Positions 16,597 through 25,197 of a stretch of DNA of 64,000 bases are shown piece by piece. Origin of the DNA: Pedobacter caeni (lineage in GTDB: Bacteria > Bacteroidota > Bacteroidia > Sphingobacteriales > Sphingobacteriaceae); assembly GCF_900129215.1 (NCBI RefSeq), contig NZ_FQUQ01000001.1:124001-188000 (forward strand), read 5' to 3'. The first letter of the stretch is position 1; every line of letters starts with the position of its first letter. Below the pieces are notes generated by a model. That model searched no databases. It saw nothing but the letters and a program-made list of their open reading frames with translations, and was not told where the DNA came from. The position numbers and the translations under genes were made by a program.

Positions 16597-19500
16597 TTAA
16601 AACTTAAAATTAACTCCAAAGCTCATTCCTCTGGCTTGTGGGTAAACGCCGGTATCCCTTCCATGGTCGGTAAACGAATTTTCGCTGTTTGCTTCCGGAT
16701 CGAGTCCTTTATATTTTGTCCAGGTCAACAAATTGCTTGCCCCGACAAATACTCTGATTTGCTGTACATACAACATTTTCAGCAAATCGTTTTGAAACAC
16801 ATAGCTCAATTGAACATTCTTTAACCGTAAAAATGAACTGTCATCTACAAAACGGTCCGTTCTGGTATCAACATTCTGCTGCGGACCATTTATCACATTT
16901 CTCGGTTGATCTGTATTTGGGTTTTCCGGAGTCCAGGCAGTTAAAACTTTAGGTGATACATTAAAACCCCATCCCCTAAAACTATCCATACTCATCTCTC
17001 TTAACAACTTGCTACCCACATCAAATTGCAACAAAGCACTCAATTCGAATTGCTTGTATCTAAAAGTATTGTTCCATCCCCCAAAGTATTTTGGATTCTG
17101 GGCATAACCTAAAATCTGACGGTCGGCAGCGTTAATTATCCCATCATCATTGGTATCTACATAGCGAACATCACCTGCAGAAGTTTGCACCGTCTGATAA
17201 TAGGCCCTTGGGTTCCCTGACTTTTTCCTGGCTTGCTCATTCGCTGCATCTACCTCTGCCTTACTCTGGTAAAGTCCGTTAGTTCTATACCCTAAAATTC
17301 CGTTAAGTGGCAGTCCTTCCGTTATAGGTGTTCGGCCAAACAAGGTTGTTCCGTAAGTTTTTTCCACTTTATTTTTATTGAAAGTCACGTTCAGATCAGA
17401 AATCCAGGTGAAATTTTTAGTGCTTACCGGTATACCGCTAAAAGTAAACTCCCACCCCCGGTTACTCAGATCACCAACATTCCTGGTTTCAAAAGTATAA
17501 CCACTGGAAAGTGGAACACCCGGCCCCGTAATTAAGCCCTTGGTGTATTTGCTGTAATAGTTTACCGAAGCCCTCAATCTGGATTTAAGGAAACTTAGTT
17601 CTAATGCGACATCAGTTTGTGTGGTACTTTCCCAGCGAATATTTGGATTTGGACGTCCGGCATCCGGATTAGCGCGTACACCACTAACTCCATCAAACAT
17701 AAAACCTGTATTAAACAGTGTTAAAAATCCGAAAGTTCCAAAAGCAGAGGTTCCGGTTTTGCCGGTAGTAAATCTCAGTTTGGCATCATCTAAAAAATTC
17801 AGTTTTTCCATAAACTTCTCCTTAGAGAAGCGCCAGGCTACGCCAACAGAGGGGAAGTATCCCCACTGGTTTTCAGGACCAAACTTGGTAGAATTATCAG
17901 CTCTGCCACTTAAACTTAAATAATATTTACCATCATAATCATAATTGGCACGGGCAAAAAATGATTCGAGTCCACTGCTTTCCTTTATATCTCCGGCACC
18001 GGTTATACGTGCGGCAGACCCCAGATTATTCAGGACATCATCATTGGGGAAATCTTCGCTGCTAATAGATACGGCTGTACTCATATTGAGCGTCCAGGAT
18101 GCACCGGAAACTACGTCAATATGATGTTTGCCGAACAATTTTGAGTAGTTTAAAGTGTTGTCGAATATCCTGTTCGTATACTTGTAATTTCTATCCATCC
18201 GGGTTCCTTTTGTACCAGAACCTATTTTGGAAGTCATCCAGCTGGGGTAGTAGAGATAGCCTGCATTGCTATTGATGTCAAATGCAAGTGAAGACCTGAG
18301 CTTTAAACCGGGGATAATTTCCAATTCTGCAAATCCGGAGGCCAGTAAACGCTGACTTTCATTGACATCAGTATTTTGGCGTTCTGCTACCGGATTGTCA
18401 CCACCCGAAGCTTTGGCATAAGTTCCATCCGGGTTGTAAACGGGAATATCCGGTCTGTAAGTTAAAACAGATGAATTCATAAATGTTGGCCCTAATCCTC
18501 CACCATTAAGTGTACTGCTGCTAAAATTCAGGGTTGTTCCTACTTTAAAAAAGCTAAGTACCTTAGATTCTACGTTCGCACGTACAGAATATCGTTTAAA
18601 ACCACTTTTAATCAGTATACCTTTCTGATCTGTCAATCCTGTTGAGAAACCATAAACTGTACCACCATCTTTAGAAGCGCCCAATAGGTTAACATTTATA
18701 TTCTGAACAAGGCCTACCTGGGTAACCGCACGTTGCCAATCCGTATTGCTGTTACCTGGAAAATTCTCATCTTCAATAGTCTGCCCTGCTTTTTCATAAA
18801 TTCCCTTTATTAAGCTAACGTATTCAGGCCCCGAAAGCAGGTCGTGAAACTTATTCTGCCTGTCAACAGAGGCATCGTAACTGAAACTGAAAACTGGTTT
18901 TTGTCCGGCCTTTCCTTTTTTAGTAGTGATAATGATGACTCCATTAGCTGCTCTTGAACCATATATGGCCGTTCCGGAAGCATCCTTTAAAATCTCGATG
19001 TTTTCGATATCGTTCATATCTATACCTGCGAGAGGATCCATTAATCCTAAGCCTGGCGCAGTCCTCATTGCTGACGAACCTCCGCCATTGTAAAGCTGAA
19101 TAGGGATGCCGTCAATTACAAATAGGGGATCATTAACTCCTGAAACCGTCGAAAGTCCTCTGATACGGATAGAAGCACTTGCCCCTGGCATCCCATTGGG
19201 CCTGCTTACCTGAACACCCGGGGCTCTGGCAACCAGTCCCTGTGTGAAATTAGTGGCTACCTGTTGACGCAAATCATCACCAGTGATGCTGGCTACAGAA
19301 CCTACCAGATCTTTTCTTTTGGTCGTTCCATAACCAACTACTACTACGTCATCCAGTTCTGACATAGATGGAATCAGCCGTACGTCGATGATGCTTTTCC
19401 CTTTCACCGCAACCTCCTGTGGTTTGAAACCCAAAAAAGAAACAACCAATACTGCACTTTCGTCTATTTTGTTTAGACTCCATCTTCCAGTTGCATCAGT

Positions 19501-19986
19501 AATTGTTGCTTTTCCTCCATTTTTAATCCGTACGGTAGCGCCAGGTAATGGTTTCCCTTGTTCATCAGTAATTCTTCCTGTAACGTCTACAAGATTAAAA
19601 TAGCTAACGAACCTTTCTATTATAGATTTCTCTTTTTCTCTGATCACCACAGTATGATTATCAATAGTATAAGTCAGATCTTGTCCTTCCAGGCATTTCT
19701 CCATTACCTCTGCCAGATTTGACTGTTTAAAGTTTACATCCAGCGTTTTATTCTCAAGACTGTTTGATGACCAAAAAACAGTATATCCGGTTTGTCTCTC
19801 CAATTCCTTAAAGACATGTTCAAGCGTTGTTTTTTTTTGCCTGTAACTCAGGGTTTGAGCAAAAGTAGCAGCGCTTACCTGTACAAAGGTGGTTAGTAAT
19901 ATAAACGTAATTAGCTTCATAGTAAGCAGTATAGTAGGGGTATGGCGGTTCCACCAACCAAAATTTTTAGTATAGATTTTATACAT
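16597..19986 (-). CDS. SusC/RagA-family TonB-dependent receptor with STN signalling domain
   Basis: The 1129-residue outer-membrane transporter has a signal segment (about 20-44, ending SAATFAQ) and an STN domain (about 50-120, LEHVFKELERQTGYTVFW). A carboxypeptidase-regulatory-like domain (about 133-205, VTGRITDEQGKPLPGATV), a plug (about 215-340, with ATNFTQGLVARAPGV and KDASGTAIYGSRAANG) and a beta barrel follow. The STN domain passes a ligand signal to the FecR anti-sigma factor, encoded just upstream with its sigma factor. It starts MYKIYTKNFG, a family-typical N-terminus. A 114-nt leader, partly duplicated at 12733, precedes it. Confidence 0.96.
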   Translation of the reverse strand: MYKIYTKNFGWWNRHTPTILLTMKLITFILLTTFVQVSAATFAQTLSYRQKKTTLEHVFKELERQTGYTVFWSSNSLENKTLDVNFKQSNLAEVMEKCLEGQDLTYTIDNHTVVIREKEKSIIERFVSYFNLVDVTGRITDEQGKPLPGATVRIKNGGKATITDATGRWSLNKIDESAVLVVSFLGFKPQEVAVKGKSIIDVRLIPSMSELDDVVVVGYGTTKRKDLVGSVASITGDDLRQQVATNFTQGLVARAPGVQVSRPNGMPGASASIRIRGLSTVSGVNDPLFVIDGIPIQLYNGGGSSAMRTAPGLGLMDPLAGIDMNDIENIEILKDASGTAIYGSRAANGVIIITTKKGKAGQKPVFSFSYDASVDRQNKFHDLLSGPEYVSLIKGIYEKAGQTIEDENFPGNSNTDWQRAVTQVGLVQNINVNLLGASKDGGTVYGFSTGLTDQKGILIKSGFKRYSVRANVESKVLSFFKVGTTLNFSSSTLNGGGLGPTFMNSSVLTYRPDIPVYNPDGTYAKASGGDNPVAERQNTDVNESQRLLASGFAELEIIPGLKLRSSLAFDINSNAGYLYYPSWMTSKIGSGTKGTRMDRNYKYTNRIFDNTLNYSKLFGKHHIDVVSGASWTLNMSTAVSISSEDFPNDDVLNNLGSAARITGAGDIKESSGLESFFARANYDYDGKYYLSLSGRADNSTKFGPENQWGYFPSVGVAWRFSKEKFMEKLNFLDDAKLRFTTGKTGTSAFGTFGFLTLFNTGFMFDGVSGVRANPDAGRPNPNIRWESTTQTDVALELSFLKSRLRASVNYYSKYTKGLITGPGVPLSSGYTFETRNVGDLSNRGWEFTFSGIPVSTKNFTWISDLNVTFNKNKVEKTYGTTLFGRTPITEGLPLNGILGYRTNGLYQSKAEVDAANEQARKKSGNPRAYYQTVQTSAGDVRYVDTNDDGIINAADRQILGYAQNPKYFGGWNNTFRYKQFELSALLQFDVGSKLLREMSMDSFRGWGFNVSPKVLTAWTPENPNTDQPRNVINGPQQNVDTRTDRFVDDSSFLRLKNVQLSYVFQNDLLKMLYVQQIRVFVGASNLLTWTKYKGLDPEANSENSFTDHGRDTGVYPQARGMSFGVNFKF

Positions 19987-20100
19987 TCAGTCGTCTGTTA
20001 AGTTTCTTAAATCGTTGTTTGTCACACTGTATTGGTTTGTTGATATTTCAGGAGGCGTCTTCAGCGGCTCCATTTCTTCTTTTAAACCAATTTTCGGGAA
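19987..20100 (-). promoter_or_regulatory. Conserved susC 5' leader (second copy at 12733)
   Basis: This minus-strand stretch directly before the susC start shares long blocks with the relic at 12733-12841, including GCTGAAGACGCC and GTGTGACAAACAACGATT. Conservation in a decayed copy suggests either a recent common origin or a functional element such as a sigma-factor promoter or an mRNA leader. I cannot tell which. Confidence 0.5.
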
Positions 20101-20164
20101 TTGCTATGCGCTACTGATGGGCTTTTTCATGGTTTGATTGGTCTCTGGTTGATACATAAACTCG

Positions 20165-21340
20165 TTATTTGCGATTTACTGTAATATTTTTTCCTTCTAT
20201 TTTGAACTTTACTTTACCCGTTAGCTCCAACATTTTTAGCACCATCGAGACATTGGTAAACCGGGTAATGGTCCCACTAAATGGTATTTGTTTAACTTCT
20301 TCATCTTTGTAATCGATGCTGACATCATACCATCGGGATACTTTTCTCATAATCTGATCCAGATTTTCCCGGTTAAAAGTAAAGTAACCTCTCTGCCAGG
20401 CAATTGCTTCCTTAGGATCTTCAAGCTGTTGTATATTAATTCCTGAATTTGTAAGTGTTGATTGCATTCCTGGTTTAAGAAAGCTTGAAATTGGAGAATT
20501 GGGGACGGATACCCGCACACTGCCTTCCAATAAGGTGGTTTTAATGTGATGCTCATTGGCATAACTGTTAATATTGAAATGTGTTCCGAGTACTTCTACT
20601 TCCTGTTTAGCTGAGGTTACCACAAATGGCTTTGCTTTATCCTTTGCCACTTCAAAATAAGCTTCTCCAATCACCTCAACTTTCCTATATTTTGATTGGT
20701 TAAAACTGGCAGGAAACTTAAATACTGACGCTGCATTGAGCCATACTTTAGTGCCATCCGACAAGTGAACCTGATAGGTGCCTCCTGCCGGAGTTGTTAT
20801 TGTGAGTTGTCTGCTGGGTTCGGCCTCCTCAACCGCAATGCCATCATTATAAGTTAATTTACTGGCGTTTACAACAATGCCTGTTTTAGCATCACTAAGC
20901 TTGATCTGTCTGCCGGAGGATAAGGTTAAAGTGGCCGTGTTGTGGCCAGGGGGAATATCATTATTTCCGACTGTTTGCGAATTCATAGTGCCGGTTCGCT
21001 GCTGCGGCATATAAAACCAAAGTCCTGCACTTATTGCAATGACAACTGAAGCGGCGATTGCAATTTTAGGCCATAGCTTAACTTTCCGCGGCTTGATAAA
21101 TCGCTTATCGCTCACCAATTTAATAAAAAGGGCATCCATCTCTTCCGCTGTATGGTGCTTGTTGCCCCTTTGTCTTTCTGGCTCCCAAACCTTATCCATA
21201 GCTGCGTAAACCGGATCAGTGTCCTCTGATTTTTTAAAATGATCCATCAGCTCTATGTAGTCCTCTTTGCTAATGATCCCTTCAGTAAATTGTTTAATTA
21301 ATGAGTTTAAGCGTTCCTGGTTTGCCATAGAATTTGTCAT
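20165..21340 (-). CDS. FecR-family anti-sigma factor
   Basis: The 391-residue inner-membrane protein has a cytoplasmic sigma-binding N-terminus (about 1-95). One membrane segment follows (about 97-115, AIAASVVIAISAGLWFYM). The periplasmic part holds the FecR domain (about 190-285, TPAGGTYQVHLSDGTKVWLN, VIGEAYFEVAKDKAKPFVV) and a C-terminal DUF4974-like STN-related domain. In such systems the STN domain of the receptor contacts this protein, which then releases the ECF sigma factor. It follows the sigma gene by 66 nt. A second in-frame ATG at 21328 (MANQERLNSL) is an equally good start. Confidence 0.95.
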   Translation of the reverse strand: MTNSMANQERLNSLIKQFTEGIISKEDYIELMDHFKKSEDTDPVYAAMDKVWEPERQRGNKHHTAEEMDALFIKLVSDKRFIKPRKVKLWPKIAIAASVVIAISAGLWFYMPQQRTGTMNSQTVGNNDIPPGHNTATLTLSSGRQIKLSDAKTGIVVNASKLTYNDGIAVEEAEPSRQLTITTPAGGTYQVHLSDGTKVWLNAASVFKFPASFNQSKYRKVEVIGEAYFEVAKDKAKPFVVTSAKQEVEVLGTHFNINSYANEHHIKTTLLEGSVRVSVPNSPISSFLKPGMQSTLTNSGINIQQLEDPKEAIAWQRGYFTFNRENLDQIMRKVSRWYDVSIDYKDEEVKQIPFSGTITRFTNVSMVLKMLELTGKVKFKIEGKNITVNRK

Positions 21341-21406
21341 CGGCCAAATTGGGCAGATATAGTGTATTACACGGTAAAATGAAATGAGGACTAGTTAGAC
21401 TAAAAT

Positions 21407-22000
21407 TTATTTTAATAAAGCCAGAAAAAGAACTGTAAAATAGGCAGTATCTGATTGGTTAAGATGGGTGCGTAATGCTTTTAAAGCAGTAACAAGATGG
21501 TTTTTAACCGTATTTCTGGACAAGTTTAACTTAGCTGCAATCTCATCAAAAGTAAGTCCTTCATAACGGCTCATTCTAAAAACAAGCTGCTGCTGTGGCG
21601 GTAATTGGTTCACAGCATCTTCTATAAATTGACTAAGATCATTCAATAAAACTATTTCTTCAGTTTCATTACTTAATGTCTTCATATTTAGCCAAAGGTC
21701 ATCCATTGCTTTCTGTGATGTAGCAATATCTCTCAATGCATTTAGCGCTAATCGCCTTGTTATGGTGTATAAATAAGGTAAAATAAAACGATTTTCATCT
21801 ATTTTTTCTCTATTTGTCCATACATTCAGTAGCGCATCATGAACAATTTCTTCTGCATGCTGCCTGTTCTTTAAAAATCGGTAGCAAAACATATAGAGTT
21901 TCTGATAATGCAGATCAAAAATCTTTCTGAATGCATATTCATCGCCTGATTTTAAATCAATGAGCACTTGTCTTCCTTCAATTTCCGGGTTGCCGAGCAT
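21407..22000 (-). CDS. ECF RNA polymerase sigma factor (Bacteroidota FecI-like)
   Basis: The 197-residue protein has sigma region 2 (about 22-90, FRKIFDLHYQKLYMFCYRFL, EEIVHDALLNVWTNRE) and region 4 (about 130-185, LPPQQQLVFRMSRYEGLTFD, LNLSRNTVKNHLVTALKALR). This is the Bacteroidota ECF type paired with FecR-like anti-sigma factors. It is the first gene of the locus and should drive transcription of the downstream susCD genes when the receptor senses its ligand. The ATG at 22000 gives the standard length. Confidence 0.95.
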   Translation of the reverse strand: MLGNPEIEGRQVLIDLKSGDEYAFRKIFDLHYQKLYMFCYRFLKNRQHAEEIVHDALLNVWTNREKIDENRFILPYLYTITRRLALNALRDIATSQKAMDDLWLNMKTLSNETEEIVLLNDLSQFIEDAVNQLPPQQQLVFRMSRYEGLTFDEIAAKLNLSRNTVKNHLVTALKALRTHLNQSDTAYFTVLFLALLK

Positions 22001-22190
22001 TTATTTTTGGGGGATTCTTAAGCACTAAGTTAAAAATCCATTTGTTAATTGTATCATCGCAAAAAGTAAAAAATGAAAAAATAAGCCTAATAATTATATA
22101 AAAATGAAAAGCTGATTAATGTTTTTATAGAAATGGATGGTGATATAACCAGGTGAATAACTGGTAAGGCAGTAGCCCTTGAGTTAATCA

Positions 22191-24959
22191 TCACAAGCCC
22201 ATTGCAACGCTTAGACTTTCAATAATTCTTGTTTCCTCATTGTGTCCATCGGTTGATAATCTAAGCAATGGTAGTCCTATAGTTTCCAAAATATGATTCT
22301 TCTTGCTGTCCCTTTCCTGTTGCAATTCATTGTCATGGAATGAAACCCCATCCACTTCGATAGCTAATACGGGCGTTTTGTCAATTTTGTTATACAGCAG
22401 AAAATCTATTCTTGAATTATTCCCGATGAACCTGATCTCGTCTTCGGAGAATGGATGGAAATCCCGGATAAGGTCTCTAAGCCTGTATTCTCTGACCATA
22501 TCAATAGATGAAAATTGGATGTTGTTTAACAATATATGCTCGCTCAACAGCTTGTAAATAATCAGCTCCGCGGCAGATCCTTTTACGTTCTTGTTCGATA
22601 AAAGGAACTGTATGAAGGCCTTATTGTACTCTTTATACAGAAGATCAAAAACAGAACAGATACTGCCCTTGACAATCGTTTCAGCCGGGTCAGTGGTATA
22701 ACAGATGTAGCGTATCAGATCACCGATATTAGTTCCGTGAGGAAGATCCATCGACTCCGGTTTTACTACAATAAATTCTTTAACGGCTCTTGATACGGCA
22801 ACATTTACCAGGTTGGGGTTATCAATAAATGGCCCTATTTTGTTTTTAACGGTATTAAAAATAATCACCTCTTTTTCTCGTCCCTGGAACTTATGTATAG
22901 TATCGGCTTCTGCTCCGGATGGCAGCTGTTTTTGCAGTATATCTGCATGGGTTCTATATGGCGTAATCACCCCAACTTTTTTATAATCTGCAGAATAGTG
23001 CTCACGGATATAGAAATCTGTTTCATCTATCTGTCTCTGATTGTAGTTGGCCTTTCCACCCGATATATTTGTCTCAATGATTCTAAATGGATGATGATCC
23101 GTAGCAGTCATAATAACCAGCTGATTATTGTAGTATTTCTTATTACAGAATCCAATAATTGTGGGATGACATCTGTAATGTTCTTTTAGCAGCACCGATT
23201 TAACCTTATCCCGATATAAGCTTTTCAGCGAGTTCAAAATATTCTGCCTGACATAGTCATATGCGGGAGATATGTTGTACTCGACCCGAAAGTGCTCTGC
23301 TGCTGCTTTACTCTGCTTGTCTACAATGTGGGTAAGCTGCATACTGTCTCCTACAACAACTACATTTCGGCAACACGAAAAACATACGGCAGACTTTATA
23401 ATATCTACCTGCGAAGATTCATCTACAATCAGATAGTCAAAAAGATGCCCTTTGGGTATACTCGTGTGTAGTGAAAGCGTAGAGCTTAGAATCACAGGAT
23501 AATGCTTTGTAAAATCATCAAAAAGATTACGGTAATCATCAGCCCTAAATGCAACTTTGCCTAGACGGTTGTATTTTTCAAATAACACTCCATTGAATAC
23601 CTCTTTTGATATTTCAATAAAGTGTTTAAGGTTACCTTCTTCATTGTTAGATGCCAACCAATCTTCAACCTTGAGGATTTCGTTTTTTATTTTTGCTATG
23701 TATAATTCATAGAATTTGTGGTTAACATAAACAGGTAAGGCCTCATTGTGCTGATTAATGCTATTGAGGTCAAATAAACCATATCCCAGAACAAGCCTCA
23801 ACTTGTTGATGATAGATAACTTGTTTTTCAGGTCAATAGCTGAAAGCAATTTTTTCAGATTTAAAGCCTTTCTGAAATTCCATCTGCGGTAAAATTTCTT
23901 GTCGAGCGCAGATTTTATGTGCTGCTGAAGTGGTTGTTCTGCTTTTACATGCTGAAATTCCAGTTCAGCATCCGACAATTCTGTTTTTAAGTTGGCTAAT
24001 TTATTCCGGTACTGAAAACACTTCATTAGTATGGAATCCAACTCGCGAAGCTCATTCATAGCTTCTGTCAATCTTTCTTCCGGAATATTAAAATCCTGAT
24101 TTACCGTTTGCTTTTCAATATTGTCGAAGAATAAGGTTTTGTTGTCGTTATTTCCAAGTGAAGCCACAACCATTCCATAGCCATATTTCTCTAACTTTTC
24201 CCGCACATTGAATACTGCAGAGTTCGTATTTGAAACAATTGCAACTGTTTTGTTCTGTACGATAAGATTGGCTATAATATTTAGGATGGTTTGGGTCTTT
24301 CCTGTCCCCGGAGGACCTTCTACTATGCTTATGCTATTTCTAAGCGTAGTCTCAACCGCTAGTTTCTGACTCTCGTTGCACCCGAAAGGGTAGATGAGTG
24401 TTTCTTTTTGACTGCTAACGGCCGGGTTGATTCCATCAATGTAGTTGGATAGTGCCGTCCTTGATTCTAATATATCTATATCATCAAGAGCCTTGCGTAA
24501 TATTTCTAAGCTTATCTGATTCGGCTTTTCAGGACCTTTCTCCTCCGATTGAATGTCAAATGATACCCCACCACTTTCTTTCAGTATCTCCTTAAAATAA
24601 TTGATTACCGACTCCGTCTGACCAATATTCTTTTTCATATCACAGATTTCAATATTGGCATTGTTTTCAATTGGAGGAGAACAACGGCCTCCATTTCGAA
24701 AAATCAAATAACGACCATAATTGTCAACAGCATGATATGAATTATTTAATTTGCCATTCTCATATATGCGCACATTTTCCCGTCTGGATACAAATGGATG
24801 GTATTGTACTTTGTCAGCTCCATAATTATAGCTCTTCCCGTTATTAAATGTGATGCGATACCCGTTGTCAGCAGGAACAACCATTGAAACATCCCTTTTA
24901 TATTCAAATTTCAGGGATGTTTTGTTTTTTAAGTATACTATGAATGGATGATCCATCAA
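22191..24959 (-). CDS. SF1 helicase with C-terminal nuclease-like domain (possible defence gene)
   Basis: The 922-residue protein has an N-terminal region of unknown fold (1-180) and a superfamily 1 DNA/RNA helicase core. Motifs are Walker A GPPGTGKT (215-222), DESSQ (motif II), GDSMQLTHIVD, KEHYRCHP, VGVITPYRTH and HKFQGREKEVIIF, with AVSRAVK in motif VI. The core resembles COG1112-type Upf1-like helicases. The last 80 residues (IDFLLYNK, VLAIEVDGVSFHD, ERDSKKNHILETIGLPLLRL) look like a DUF2726/Vsr-like PD-(D/E)XK nuclease. Helicase-nuclease fusions of this kind occur among antiphage proteins, but also in housekeeping roles. It stands alone, with 190 nt before the next gene. Confidence 0.88.
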   Translation of the reverse strand: MMDHPFIVYLKNKTSLKFEYKRDVSMVVPADNGYRITFNNGKSYNYGADKVQYHPFVSRRENVRIYENGKLNNSYHAVDNYGRYLIFRNGGRCSPPIENNANIEICDMKKNIGQTESVINYFKEILKESGGVSFDIQSEEKGPEKPNQISLEILRKALDDIDILESRTALSNYIDGINPAVSSQKETLIYPFGCNESQKLAVETTLRNSISIVEGPPGTGKTQTILNIIANLIVQNKTVAIVSNTNSAVFNVREKLEKYGYGMVVASLGNNDNKTLFFDNIEKQTVNQDFNIPEERLTEAMNELRELDSILMKCFQYRNKLANLKTELSDAELEFQHVKAEQPLQQHIKSALDKKFYRRWNFRKALNLKKLLSAIDLKNKLSIINKLRLVLGYGLFDLNSINQHNEALPVYVNHKFYELYIAKIKNEILKVEDWLASNNEEGNLKHFIEISKEVFNGVLFEKYNRLGKVAFRADDYRNLFDDFTKHYPVILSSTLSLHTSIPKGHLFDYLIVDESSQVDIIKSAVCFSCCRNVVVVGDSMQLTHIVDKQSKAAAEHFRVEYNISPAYDYVRQNILNSLKSLYRDKVKSVLLKEHYRCHPTIIGFCNKKYYNNQLVIMTATDHHPFRIIETNISGGKANYNQRQIDETDFYIREHYSADYKKVGVITPYRTHADILQKQLPSGAEADTIHKFQGREKEVIIFNTVKNKIGPFIDNPNLVNVAVSRAVKEFIVVKPESMDLPHGTNIGDLIRYICYTTDPAETIVKGSICSVFDLLYKEYNKAFIQFLLSNKNVKGSAAELIIYKLLSEHILLNNIQFSSIDMVREYRLRDLIRDFHPFSEDEIRFIGNNSRIDFLLYNKIDKTPVLAIEVDGVSFHDNELQQERDSKKNHILETIGLPLLRLSTDGHNEETRIIESLSVAMGL

Positions 24960-25197
24960 CCTCGTTTTATTACATGATATATAACCTCAAAATTTCTAAT
25001 TTAATGCTTAAGCCGATTACTCAGGGTACAGTCAAAAGTAGGATCACCCTGAAGGTCTAATCAAGGCTAACGTATTAAAAAAGAAAAATGAGTCGACTTT
25101 CCATAATTTAAGTTAGCAATATATGGATTTTCTGTGTTTATAAAATCTGTAATATTAAATAAATTAATTTGTCAAATTTTGCTCTTCTTTGGTCAAA

